Assembly: GCF_016859285.1 (NCBI RefSeq) | Contig: NC_053418.1 | Coordinates: forward strand, 6,804,521-6,868,520 | Direction of reading: 5' to 3' | Length of the DNA stretch: 64,000 bases | Origin: Xiphias gladius | Lineage: Eukaryota; Chordata; Actinopteri; Istiophoriformes; Xiphiidae | Part shown: piece after piece, positions 24,840-35,800 of the stretch | Layout of the letters: each line of letters starts with the position of its first letter | Numbering within the stretch: position 1 is the first letter of the stretch | The notes under the pieces: model-generated | The model's input: the letters and a program-made list of their open reading frames with translations, nothing else | What the model was told of the DNA's origin: nothing | Database searches by the model: none | Made by a program: the position numbers and the translations under genes

Positions 24840-25460
24840 CCATTCCGGCCATACTGAGCTAAATGCTACAATCAGCATGCTAACATGTTCACAAAGAGAG
24901 TGTTCACGTTAATGTTTAGCAGGTATAATGTTCACCATGTTCAACATTTTAATTTAGCGTATTAGCATGCTAGCATTGACAAATAGCACTCAACTCAGAG
25001 CACAGATGTGGTTGATGGAAATGTCATTTTTTCCATGTATTTGGCTCTTAGCCAACGTATTTGTACAAATTTGACCTGATGACAGAATCACCAAAGTTAG
25101 TACATCCATGAACACAAATGTTTGCACAAAAATTCACACCAATCCATCCATTAGTTATAGAGACAATTCACTCAAAATCACAAATCTCAAACACATGGTT
25201 GCAGTAGACGAAAAGTCAGGGTATCACCACAGTCGCGTCACCTGGGAACCATGGACATCTGTTCAAAATTTCATGTTAATCCATCCAATAGATGTTAGGA
25301 AGTTTCACTAAAAACCAAAAATGTCAACTTCTGGGCGGTGGTAAAAGGAAAAGTCAGGGGACAGCCAAAAATCATCTGATTTCATCCTCTGGTGACCCTA
25401 GTTTGTTTGCACTCAAGGTCACGGCAATACATCCAGTCTGGATTCGGAACGACCGGCACT
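24840..25460 (+). repeat. Dispersed fish repeat (TAGCATGCTAGCA type)
   Basis: Carries AACATGTTCACAAAGAGAG, TTTAGCAGGTATAATGTTCACC, ATTAGCATGCTAGC, and later AATTTCATGTTAATCCATCC and AAAAGTCAGGGG, in the order of a repeat very common in percomorph genomes (remembered, not searched). There is a duplicated motif pair around 25140 and 25285. No intact coding frame. Confidence 0.6.
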
Positions 25461-26000
25461 GCTACCTCTCGAGCGACAACCCTAGTGTACAAAAATATCT
25501 CAAATGAAGAACAAATGGTATGCATACTACTACTTTTGAAATGTTCCTTTGAAAACAATGTCTGCACTTTGATTCCTAAAAGATTAATAATCAATGATAA
25601 TAAACACGCATTCCCCCTCTCATAAAAACCAACGTGCTTAACCTAACTCTCCAACATGTCAGTGGTATGCAGGGAAATTCTTTCACAGGCACCCACATGC
25701 TCTCGCAACTTCCTCCGATTACGCAATTCTGTCCAAGCCCGTTGAGCTGAAGTCATTATCCTTTTGTGTTATTTTACTCCATCCCTCCACAGCTTACAAC
25801 TACAATCCAGGGCTCCGAAATCTGTTTTTACTTTCTGTATGTAGATTTCGAGTAGTGGTCAGAGATTATTCTTATTTTTAATTGTGACTAACTTTAAAGC
25901 CATTACCTTTTACCTCTAACCATTTGCTTGAAGTGTATCTGTTATCTTATGTGTCATGCTGCACAGGGAGGAACAACCATCCAGAGTTCAGCTTTGCGTA

Positions 26001-26013
26001 GTTAATAATTAAT
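26001..26013 (+). promoter_or_regulatory. HNF1-type site in the UGT promoter
   Basis: GTTAATAATTAAT matches the HNF1 consensus GTTAATNATTAAC at 12 of 13 bases and lies 70 bases before the UGT start codon. Mammalian UGT2B genes are driven in liver by HNF1 sites just upstream of their start sites, so the position fits. Binding is inferred. Confidence 0.55.
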
Positions 26014-26082
26014 TCTCTAGGAGGACCTTGTAAAAAAAAAGGATCAGGCCACAGCAGCCTTTCTTCCTGACAAACAGCGACC

Positions 26083-29000
26083 ATGGAGCTGGGGCAGCGT
26101 CTGTCTGTTTGTCTTCTGCTGGCACTTTGTGCAACATGGAGTGCAAATGGAGGGAACATTTTGGTGTGGTATACCGAGGGCAGCCACTGGATTAACATGA
26201 AGCCTCTGCTGGAGATGCTGATCGACAGGGGACACCAGGTGACAGTCCTGGTCCCGAGCACATCACTGTTCATGAACATCAATGAGTCTTCCCGCTTTCG
26301 CTACCAACCCTTCAACATCTCTGTCTCAGTGGAGGACATGGAGGGGGTTTTTGAAGAGTACTTTCACTTCTCCATGTATGAGGTGGATAAAATGAACTAC
26401 TTGCAGATTTACATCAGAATCGTGGATCTGCTGAAGACCGACATGGAGTATTCTTTGAAGTATTTGGACGGCGTGATGAAATCAGAAACCGTCATGAAGA
26501 AGCTGAAGGAGGGAAAGTATGACCTTCTTCTGGCTGACCCCATCTACCCAGGCAGTGACTTAGCAGCAGAGATTTTGGGCATCCCCCTGGTCTTCTCTCT
26601 GCGCTTTTCCTTAGGCAATAACTGGGAGAGGCAGTGCGGTCAGTTACCCGCTCCACCTTCCTTTGTCCCCAGCACTATGAGCAAGCTGACAGACAAGATG
26701 AACTTCTCAGAGAGAGTGCGGAACTTTCTCTTCTATATAGGGCAGGACATCTTGATGAATAACATTTATTGGAAAGAAATAGATAAATACTACTCTGAAA
26801 TCAAAGGTGAGCAGCTCAGCTACATGAACCACTGTATATGTAAAAATACTTTTTGTTTTATAGACCACATACTGTCCTATGTTGGTTTAATGGTTTAGAT
26901 TAATTGCAATGCTTTTATATCCAATCACTTTTGACAACAATTTGACATTTTAAGTAAATGGGATTAGAAAATTAGCTCTCTCTTCTAAAGTACTGGCGAT
27001 GCTGGGTGGCTGTCATCCATTACTTTTGCATTGTGACAGGGACACCCACCAGTGCCTGCGAGATGATGGGTAGGGCAGACATCTGGTTGATACGAACCTA
27101 CTGGGATTTTGATTTCCCTCGTCCTTTCCTCCCTAACTTCAAATTCGTTGGTGGGATCCACTGCAGACCTGCTAAACCTTTGCCCGAGGTAGTGCTGTCT
27201 CCACTATTACAGGCCTATTATTTTTTGTGACACCTCCACAGTATTCCTGACTCAAAGGGAATAAGCCATTTCAATGTTGCAAGAAGGGAAGAAAATGCTG
27301 GTTGTTTTGCACCTCCTGCAGGATATGGAGGAATTTGTGCAGAGTTCAGGAGACGCTGGCATCGTGGTCTTCACTTTGGGATCTTTGATCAAGAACGTCA
27401 CCACAGAGATGGGAAACCTGATCGCCTCGGCCCTCGCTCGCATCCCACAAAAGGTCTGACGACACAAGTGACATCAAACTGAAGGACCCCTGAATGCAGC
27501 TTTTTTGGCTATGAAAATATTCTTAATGCAGCTCAAAACAGAGTTTTGGCATATAATAGCCAATTAACTGCAGATAGCTTGTACTTTCCAATTTCTGCAT
27601 GGCATTTTCCACTGCATACCTGTAAATTTCAAGATTTTCTACCTTCCAAGCAGGCACTAGTTTCTATTCATTCTGTTACAAAATGAAAATAAACTTGCAA
27701 AGAATTAAAACTAGCTAAAAATAGGCAATCACAGATAGTAATCACTTAGTCCGCTTCATTTTTTGTCAGTGTCAAACTGTTGTCACATAGGCAAAACAGT
27801 TGCAGGCAAAAGGACTGTTTTAAAAACTCTCTTTGTTAATCGGTTCAAGGAGTTTTTTTCGGTTTTATTCTTCAACAATACAGTCAGTGTATGCAATGCT
27901 ATTTCTCTGGTGACTATCAGATGTCCTTACGTGCCACCAATCTTCAAAAAAGTTGCTGCTTGAAACTGCAGTATCACGCTATGCCATGTAACTTACAACA
28001 AAATGTTAACTGTGATGTTAGCATTTTGTCTCAGATTCACTTTTATACCGCACTGGAATTACATGAGCTTATGACGATGTATGAGTGGTAAGACGTGGTT
28101 TGCAGTTAATGGGCGACGGCACGCAAACAACCAACGTGGTTTTTTAAAGTTTTAATGACATGGCATTTTTCTCTGGTTGAATTGGGATATTGGGAGAGGA
28201 TGTAAGGCAAGGAGAATCAAGTGTAACAAAATAAACAGTTTAAGAAGATTTGATTGGGGGTGAAGATGGGATTTTCAAAAACAAGTGATGGTACCAAATC
28301 ATACTGGCTAGATTTTGTTGTACATCACAAGTTAATCACAAAAGATCAACCATTTTCCAATAAACTTACTAAACTTGTTATAAATACAAATATAGTCCTT
28401 ATCATTTTCACATTTATTATTAAATGTTATGCTATACAGTATATTATGACATAAAATTAGCATTGTGTTAGTCTAATAGCGTTTTTGCTGCTGTTTATAG
28501 GTGCTGTGGAGATACAATGGAGAAAAACCAGAGACTCTAGGTGCCAACACCAGAATATACAACTGGATCCCTCAGAATGACCTGCTGGGTAAGTAAAGCT
28601 TTTATAAATGCTACCGAACAGGCTTTCAACAGTAATCTTCATGACTTTTACTTTTAAATGAAAGAGGGTATCCATCACTCTGTTTTGTTTTTCCTCTATT
28701 ATTTAGTTTGACAATACAAATCCACAAGGCACATACACTCTAAAACATCATACAGGAATTTAGTGAGTCATCTTTTTTTTTTATTAACTTAATGTAAATG
28801 TATAGGTTTTATTAATACAAAGCTAATTCGACTTTAAATGTCTTTTAATTTTCAGAACACTTCAGAACTTCTACACAAGTTTTTCTGACTTAAAGTCTTT
28901 TGACTTGAAATGATGGGTTGAAAGAATAAACTAATGAGTGCGCACACAATTTACTAAATTCATTTTCTAAAGAAACATCAGCATATTAACAGAGTGAAAA

Positions 29001-30614
29001 CGTTCTGGTTTGAAGAAAATTTTCACGATGGAAATTTTCTGTATGTATTTAATACATGTCAAACTAAGACATGGTGGTTGTTCTCAAAATGGTGAAAACA
29101 ATGCAAACTACAATGACGGCTAGTATCGAATTCATTCCCTACGCTTATAAATTACCAGTCACTGGGAGCAGCCACGGCTGTAAGATCTTCCTGCCAAATG
29201 AAGAAGTAACGCTTCAAACTTAGAAAATGTAAAAGGAAAGAAAATCTGACCGTAACATTTGTCTGCATGACTGACTGTTTGTTAATTCAACTTAAAATCT
29301 TAAGTTTATTGAACTTATTTTTTCAGGTTTAATTAACTCAATCGGTCAATTTTCAGAACTCATAAGATGACTTTGCAGTAATCATTCAACCAAAGTTCAG
29401 TTAACTCACATTTTTTAGGCAGCAGACGAACTTGATTTACACATCTGGAGAGAAAACAGTACGAACGTTATGGTGAAGTTCGTTCTTTGGCGCGAAGGAG
29501 CCCTTCAATTCGGAGACATTCAAAATGGGCATTATTATGCCCTGGTATTCATTATAAACAGTGGATGTTAACTATGCATGCAAGTCCATGCATATTCCAT
29601 CACAGGAGAACAGTAAGGTTGTAATCATCAATTATTTTCATTATCAATAGGTCTGGCAATTATTTTCTTTAATAACAAATCTATTGTTTCATCTATAAAA
29701 TGTTAAAAATAGTGGGAAAAGGGCCCTCATTATTCCCTGAAGCCCAAGTTAACGTATTCAAATGTCTTGTTTTGTCTGACCAACATTCAATAACCCAAGA
29801 GATTCAGGGTAACGCTTTATTTAAAGGTTCCATATTTTCCAAGTAATTTCCCAGAAACCTTCCTCAGAATTTCCGAAAAAATTAGCTGGTAGCTGTTAAT
29901 TCATAGTATATTTCCTATTAAGGTAAACGTGGAAACTGTAAGTTGCCACCATTGTAAAATACCCACTCTGTATATACGGATTTAAAAAAATAAATAAATA
30001 AATACAATTTTTTAAAAAATATTCTAAAAAAAAAAAAAGGAAATTATGAGGACAGTTTCCAAGACGTTACTGACTGACAGACTGGAAAATACAGGACCCA
30101 TAAAATAAAGTTTTACCATGTTCGGTGCCATGTTTGCTTAAAAAATGACTTAAACTATTAATCAATTATCTATTTTTGTTAATAGTTAATTTTATGACTG
30201 ATCAATTAATAATTTCTGCTCTAAAGTACTGGTTGGTTTTTGGGTGCCTGGGGGCCCCTCTGAGGTTAATCTGGCCATGGAGTCACATCACACAGTGGTG
30301 AAAAAACGTGCTTTAACAGCCTGTCTCGGATGGAAAAAGTAATTATGTTTCATGATCTTTGGTACCCTTTCAGGTCACCCCAAGACCAGAGCTTTCATCA
30401 CCCATGGGGGCACAAATGGGATTTATGAGGCCATCTACCATGGTGTTCCTATAGTGGGCATCCCCATGTTCGCTGACCAGCCGGATAACATGGTCCATAT
30501 GAAGGCTAAGGGAGCTGCAGTTATCATGGACAGAAACTTAATGAAGACTGAAGACCTGATAGATGCCATCAATGCTGTCATCAATGAGAAATCGTAAGTT
30601 CTCTTACATTATAC

Positions 30615-30645
<31 letters not shown>

Positions 30646-31974
30646 TACTGAACAATTATTTTCTTTCCATTTTGCCTTTTTGGAATGTTCTTATTAATAC
30701 AGAAGCTAGACTGACAACATGCCAAAATAAAAGGAGCCACGGTCTAATCAGGGTTTCTACCACGACTTAGAAGGGACTTTCTGATATCACAGAGAATGCA
30801 TTTTAATACCATGATCATAAAGTCCAAAATATGAAAGTTTGATGGAAAAACGGTGGGGACAATATGGCCTACAATTATTTATCATTATATAACATTTGTT
30901 TCAGTACTTCCCAGCAGAATATATCTAATTCCCAATGATATAATTAATTAAACCAATGTGACGTGGACCCAGATACGCGGCAAAAATTGATATGAATTAA
31001 CCAATTAAAAAAATGTTTAATTAGTTCAAGTAAATTTAGGTTTTGACTAAAATCAACATTCGCCTATAATGAGTCAGTGGGCTTCATAGCTACTGTAGCA
31101 GTGATGGTGTTAACTGAGCCACCACAAAAAAAAGGGATTGAACAGCCTCCTGCAGCACTATCCACTGTCACACCAGTCTAGAGCTGTGATTAATCGATCG
31201 ACAGAAATATAATAAGCAATTACTGATTCACTGAACAATTACCAAAACGATTAAAAAAAAAAAAGCTAAACATTGTCAGGTTTCAGCTTTTCAAATGTGA
31301 GCATTTGCTGGTTCTCACATATAAAAGCAAACTGAATATCTTTGGTTTTTGGACTGTTATGGGCCATGGGCTACGAAAACTTGTGACTGGCAGTTTTTCA
31401 CAAATGTTTGATATTTCATAGACAATTAATTGATTAATTTGAAAAAAATTGACAGATTAATCAACGATGAAAATAAACATTAGTGAAGTTCTTAATATTT
31501 TCAAGACCTGCAGATTCCATGTCTAATGCAATATGGCAGACTTCAATTAATTAATCAATTAAAATGCATTAAACTAAAAAAATATTCAAACTCTTCTCAA
31601 TCTTGATAAGGCAAAGAAACTAAAGTATAAAAATTAAAAAAAAAACACATAATAGATTATCCCAAATTTTCACCACTGCACATTCACACAGGTACAAGGA
31701 AAATGCCATACGGCTGTCCAGCATCCACCATGACAGACCCATGAGTCCTCGGGATGAGGCCATATTCTGGATCGAGTTTACCATGAGAAACAATGGGGCC
31801 AAGCACTTGAGGGTCCGGGCCCATGAGCTCACCTGGTACCAGTATCACAGCCTGGATGTCCTTGCCTTCCTCCTCTCCGTCGTTCTGCTCCTCATACTAC
31901 TCTTCATCAAGACCTGCAGTTTCTGCTACCGGAGGTGCTGTAGCAGAAAGGGAAAGAAGAGAAAGGCTGAGTAG
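26083..31974 (+). CDS. UDP-glucuronosyltransferase, UGT2-type
   Basis: Intact 531-residue ER enzyme that transfers glucuronic acid from UDP-glucuronate to lipophilic substrates (steroids, bile acids, xenobiotics). Exons: 26083-26806, 27040-27188, 27322-27453, 28501-28588, 30374-30593, 31692-31974. The internal exon lengths 149/132/88/220 equal those of tetrapod UGT2 genes. Residues 1-23 are a signal peptide. The catalytic dyad is His35 (in TEGSHW) and Asp152 (in LLLADP). The UDP-sugar signature runs from [11 protein letters not shown] through [13 protein letters not shown] to FADQPDN, across exons 4 and 5. Near the C-terminus there is a membrane helix ([17 protein letters not shown]), a cytosolic Cys-rich tail and a KRKAE dilysine ER-retrieval signal. 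The donor of exon 3 (AAG|GTCTGA) is weak. I cannot assign a fish subfamily number; UGT5 is less likely because of the six-exon structure. Convergent with REXO1. Confidence 0.92.
29610..30228 (+). mobile_element. Element B interrupted by element D (UGT intron 4)
   Basis: Element-B sequence (AATTATTTTCATTATCAATAG at left, TCTGCTCTA at right) is split by about 310 bases, 29808-30117, whose ends are inverted: GGTAACGCTTTATTT and the reverse of AAATAAAGTTTTACC. Words like those of element D also occur near 16140. A nested insertion. Confidence 0.6.
30749..31530 (-). mobile_element. Element C, inverted, with element B nested inside (UGT intron 5)
   Basis: Begins TCAGGGTTTCTACCACG (right end of C, reversed) and ends near CAAGACCTGCAGATTCC (left end of C, reversed). 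Element B (TAGAGCTGTGATTAATCG...) enters at 31179, directly after CACACCAGTC, the same point in C as in the copy at 51.4 kb. Confidence 0.65.
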
Positions 31975-32842
31975 CGGACTGAATTGAAATGATGTTGGTA
32001 AAGAAGAGATGGGTGAAAAAAGAAACAGTTCGATGGTTGTTCTGCTGGACTACATATGTAATGTAACCACAATGTCCTGAATTTGAATTTGTGGCCAGGG
32101 ACCAGTAATCTTCATCATTTTGAAACAACTAATTACGGCAAATACTTTGAAAGTCTTGGAAAAAACGGGTTTACAGCATCCAGTATTTTTGTTTAACTCT
32201 TCTGCTTAAACATTCCTCTGTAACGAATGTCGAGCTGGGATTTTGTTGTTTACCACCATAAACTCAATAACTTGAAGTAAAAACACTCATATCTTCTACC
32301 TGGACAAATACCATGCACAGTATTTGCTTTTCAGTACAAGACTACATTTCTCATTTGCTCCCTCATGTATGGCCAGTAATTTGTGCATTTGTTCACAGGT
32401 GTGTAATAATTTGCATAATTGCACCTGAGGCCAATTTGATATTAAAAGCTCAATGTTCATTGGCTGGTGTATGTTTGGGAGGGGAAAAAAAAAAAATTCA
32501 CACACACACAAAAGGATTTTATTCTGTGCCTTTACTTGGATAATACTGATCACGCCCAACCGCTTCAGGTTCTCTTAGCACACTACAGCACTGATCACAA
32601 ATATTTATACAGGCATGGACACATGGGCTGCAAATTAAAATTTAACATACAGAAAATACTGTGTTATTAACACAAATCAAGTGATGCAATCAAACTAAAA
32701 AAAAAAAAAAAAAAATAAAAAAAATAACAGCCTTCAAAAATACTCAGAACAGAGTGTCACACAGATTTAGATTTGCATAATAGTAAATATCTTTTCATGT
32801 ATGAACAGTGTGGGGATTTTTTTTTTTAAAGTTTTATTTCCA
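31975..32842. other. Convergent 3' UTR space of UGT and REXO1
   Basis: About 870 bases with A- and T-runs (32700-32725) and no exon. A poly(A)-type TTTATT (AATAAA on the minus strand) lies at 32834-32839, just past the REXO1 stop, and another near 32518. An ATTAAA near 32442 on the plus strand could serve the UGT. Confidence 0.5.
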
Positions 32843-35800
32843 TCATTTTTTCAGTTTTCCATCTTCTTTGACCTTCCATAACATGAGCTCCATGCAGGCA
32901 GCAGCATCCTCTGCAGTGTCGTGGCCACAAACTGGGAGAAACAGTAATACATTATTTAAACACATGCCAACAATGACAGTCCACATCCTCAGCAATAAAC
33001 CAGTTATGCTTCAAAGACATATGTTTTGGTAATATGTTTCATAACATGATAGTGATCGTCTTTATTTGGATTCAGATTTTGATTCAGATAGATGGTCAAC
33101 GTTTAAAGGACGCTCAAATAAAACAAGACACTTGTATAGCGGCTGTGGGTAATCCATGATGACCCACCACTCTCTTGGATGATCCTCCGGAGGTATTCAG
33201 CAGTGAGGTTGTTGAGGGTCAGCTTGTGAGGGGGGCCCAGACGGTGGGGGAAAACCACTGATGTGTCCACCACCCTCCCATGGAGCAACTACAGCAAAGA
33301 GGAAGGTATCTGAAGCTCTTATCACCTGGTAAATCCTCTTAGGGAATGTGAAAATTAACCAATGATCATAAATAAGCTTCACATTCAGCTTAGGTGTGAA
33401 TTCAAATCAGTGGAAAGTAACTAAGTACAATTAAAAAAAAAAAAAAAAAAAGTAACAGGACCTTATTTCCATTTTCTGATATTTTATACTTCTACTCCAC
33501 TACATTTCAGAGGGGAATACTGTACTACATTTATCTGACAGCTGGAGTTACCTGTTTCTTTATATTTGTATTAATCTAAATCTACAATCAGCAAATTATG
33601 ATACATTACAGACTAAGCAACCCAGCAGTATATAAAGTCATTGAAGTTAGCCCTACGATTATCACCTGCACCATTAAAGTGATGTACAAATTAATGCATT
33701 GATAATTATAATTCTATAGTATTTATAATTCTGCATGAGTACTTCTACATTTGGTAGAGTCAAGTATGTTTTGTTTCCAATACTTTTGTACTTTTGAGAT
33801 TTTGAAAGCAGGAGTTTTACTCAACAGTTTTTCTACACTTTGGTATTACTACTACTTCCACCAGTGGTTTTAATGCCGGTAAGTCACTATGGTAACTTAA
33901 AACTCAAGTAGAAAGAACTACAAGGAAACCTCAGCAGTATAACCAGCATTGCAGCCAAAAGGGGTCATATATGGTTGCAGGCCAATTAGCAGTTTTTGCA
34001 ATCCCTTGTGTCTATATGCATTACTGTTCAGTCAGCCAAAACAACTTACAGTCGGTACATTCAGCTTTTACAGGAACAAAAAGAGGATGTGGTTTCAGTA
34101 TATTTCTACAGTTCCTCATGGTCACTGATTTAGGGGGGGGGGTTAAAGCTGACAGTTTCCTGTTGTGGCTACATTCCTTTGTCAACACCCTGTACATTCG
34201 GTTAATGGAGCCAAATCTATTAAAAAAATAAAGTGACCACCTCTTCACCCTCCAGCTATCCCATGGCAGAGGGCCATGTTGTAATGACGTCTTGTTACAA
34301 ACCTCTTGTTTTGTGCCAACAGTCCTGGATTCGAAGAAAAAAGGTCAATGCTGTTGAGAAAAGCTTTTAGTTTTCACCTTCAGGGCACAGAGGTCTGTTT
34401 CAAGGCTGTGTCCAATCAGAACGGTGTCGGCGCTAATGAAGCTCAATAAGGTCTCCTGCACCTCTCTGACAGAAGTGTTGTTACCCTTCACATCTTCCTC
34501 ACTGATGCCCGAAAACCTACACGGGTAAAATGTCACAAGCTATCGAAAGAGCAGATGGCTCAACTCAATGAGCCATTTCAACATCAAGTTAACACCACTT
34601 ATTATCTTAACAGTTTTGCTGAACCTTGAATATTACATTTAACAGAAATGTTATTCCTTATTTTAATCTAGAGAAGAAGTAAAAACCAACTGGCCATGTA
34701 AAAATCATTTTACGACGGAGCAAAGAGATTACATTTCACAATCTTATGTCAACATTACCTGGTGTTATAATCGATGACCTCGTTATCGGGTCTGACGAAG
34801 GTGTCGTAGATGATTTGCAGACTGGAGTTGACCATCGTCACTCTGGACAGTTCCAGACCATGAACAGTATAACACTATGAAGACAAGCATTAACAATATT
34901 CGTGTTTTTGAAGCTTGACGGAGTAAAGGCCTACTCAATATGAAAGATCACCTCTGATGACATCAAGCACAAGCACACACATCAAAAAGGAGGAAAACTT
35001 TGCGCTCTTAGTTTGATATGCAGTGGGAAAGTTTAAAATCTCTGTTCAAACCCTCTACATACAGTAATTTTATTAGGAGCAAATATTATCAGAGGAACAG
35101 ACGATCTGGAGTTGGAGTAGTCTCAAATGGCCATGTCCGGTTTAAAAAGCAAAATACTTTGCATCACGCTGGTGTTAGTAGATATTTCTTTGGCACATCA
35201 ACAGTTTCACTGGCAAAAAAGTCTTGAACACTAATCAAACCACCGTTACAAATGGTGCTGCTGGAGGCCTCAGTTGAGGTTTGGTGCTTAACACAAGGAC
35301 AATTTTAAAAACCCTGCCCCTCAAAAGAAGCTGACATCACCGTTTCACAATCCAAGGAGTAGACCCCCGGACAACTCGTATCTGAGGGATGTCTGGGGAT
35401 GGTAGACACAAACCCATCCAGGCTGAGGGAATCGTGGACATGCAACTGTTGGAGACAAAAATCAAAAAGACAGACTAACACTGGTATAGTCGAGAAGATC
35501 GTATAAGTTATGGAAATTTCTCACTCTCAATGTCATTTCCTACCTTAAACACTTGACATCCAGGTGCTCCCATGACTCCTTGACAGCAACTGTAGCGGGT
35601 CTCCACACCACCTGGCACTGCAACAGTTTCATAACAGTTTCATCCGAAATGTTTACTATACACCTTATACCATCACACATTTCAAATCATAAAACAATGA
35701 CAATGAGCTGTAACGATTAGTTGATCAAAAGAAATTTAATCTGCATTTATTCTAATCATCAATCAATCAATCATGTGTCTTTTTTCAAGCTCAAATGCCA

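Larger units (their letters stand above)
21200..25995. other. Intergenic region TAL2-UGT
   Basis: No supported gene. It contains element B at 22150-22414, a block at 22780-23260 with a 20-base-spaced duplication of CAATTTCATGG, GC-richer DNA at 23290-23770 with the second homeodomain/POU element, GGAA-rich DNA at 23800-23840, and a dispersed fish repeat at 24840-25460. The open frames in the GC-richer part occur on both strands without a common family, so I treat them as chance. Confidence 0.6.
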
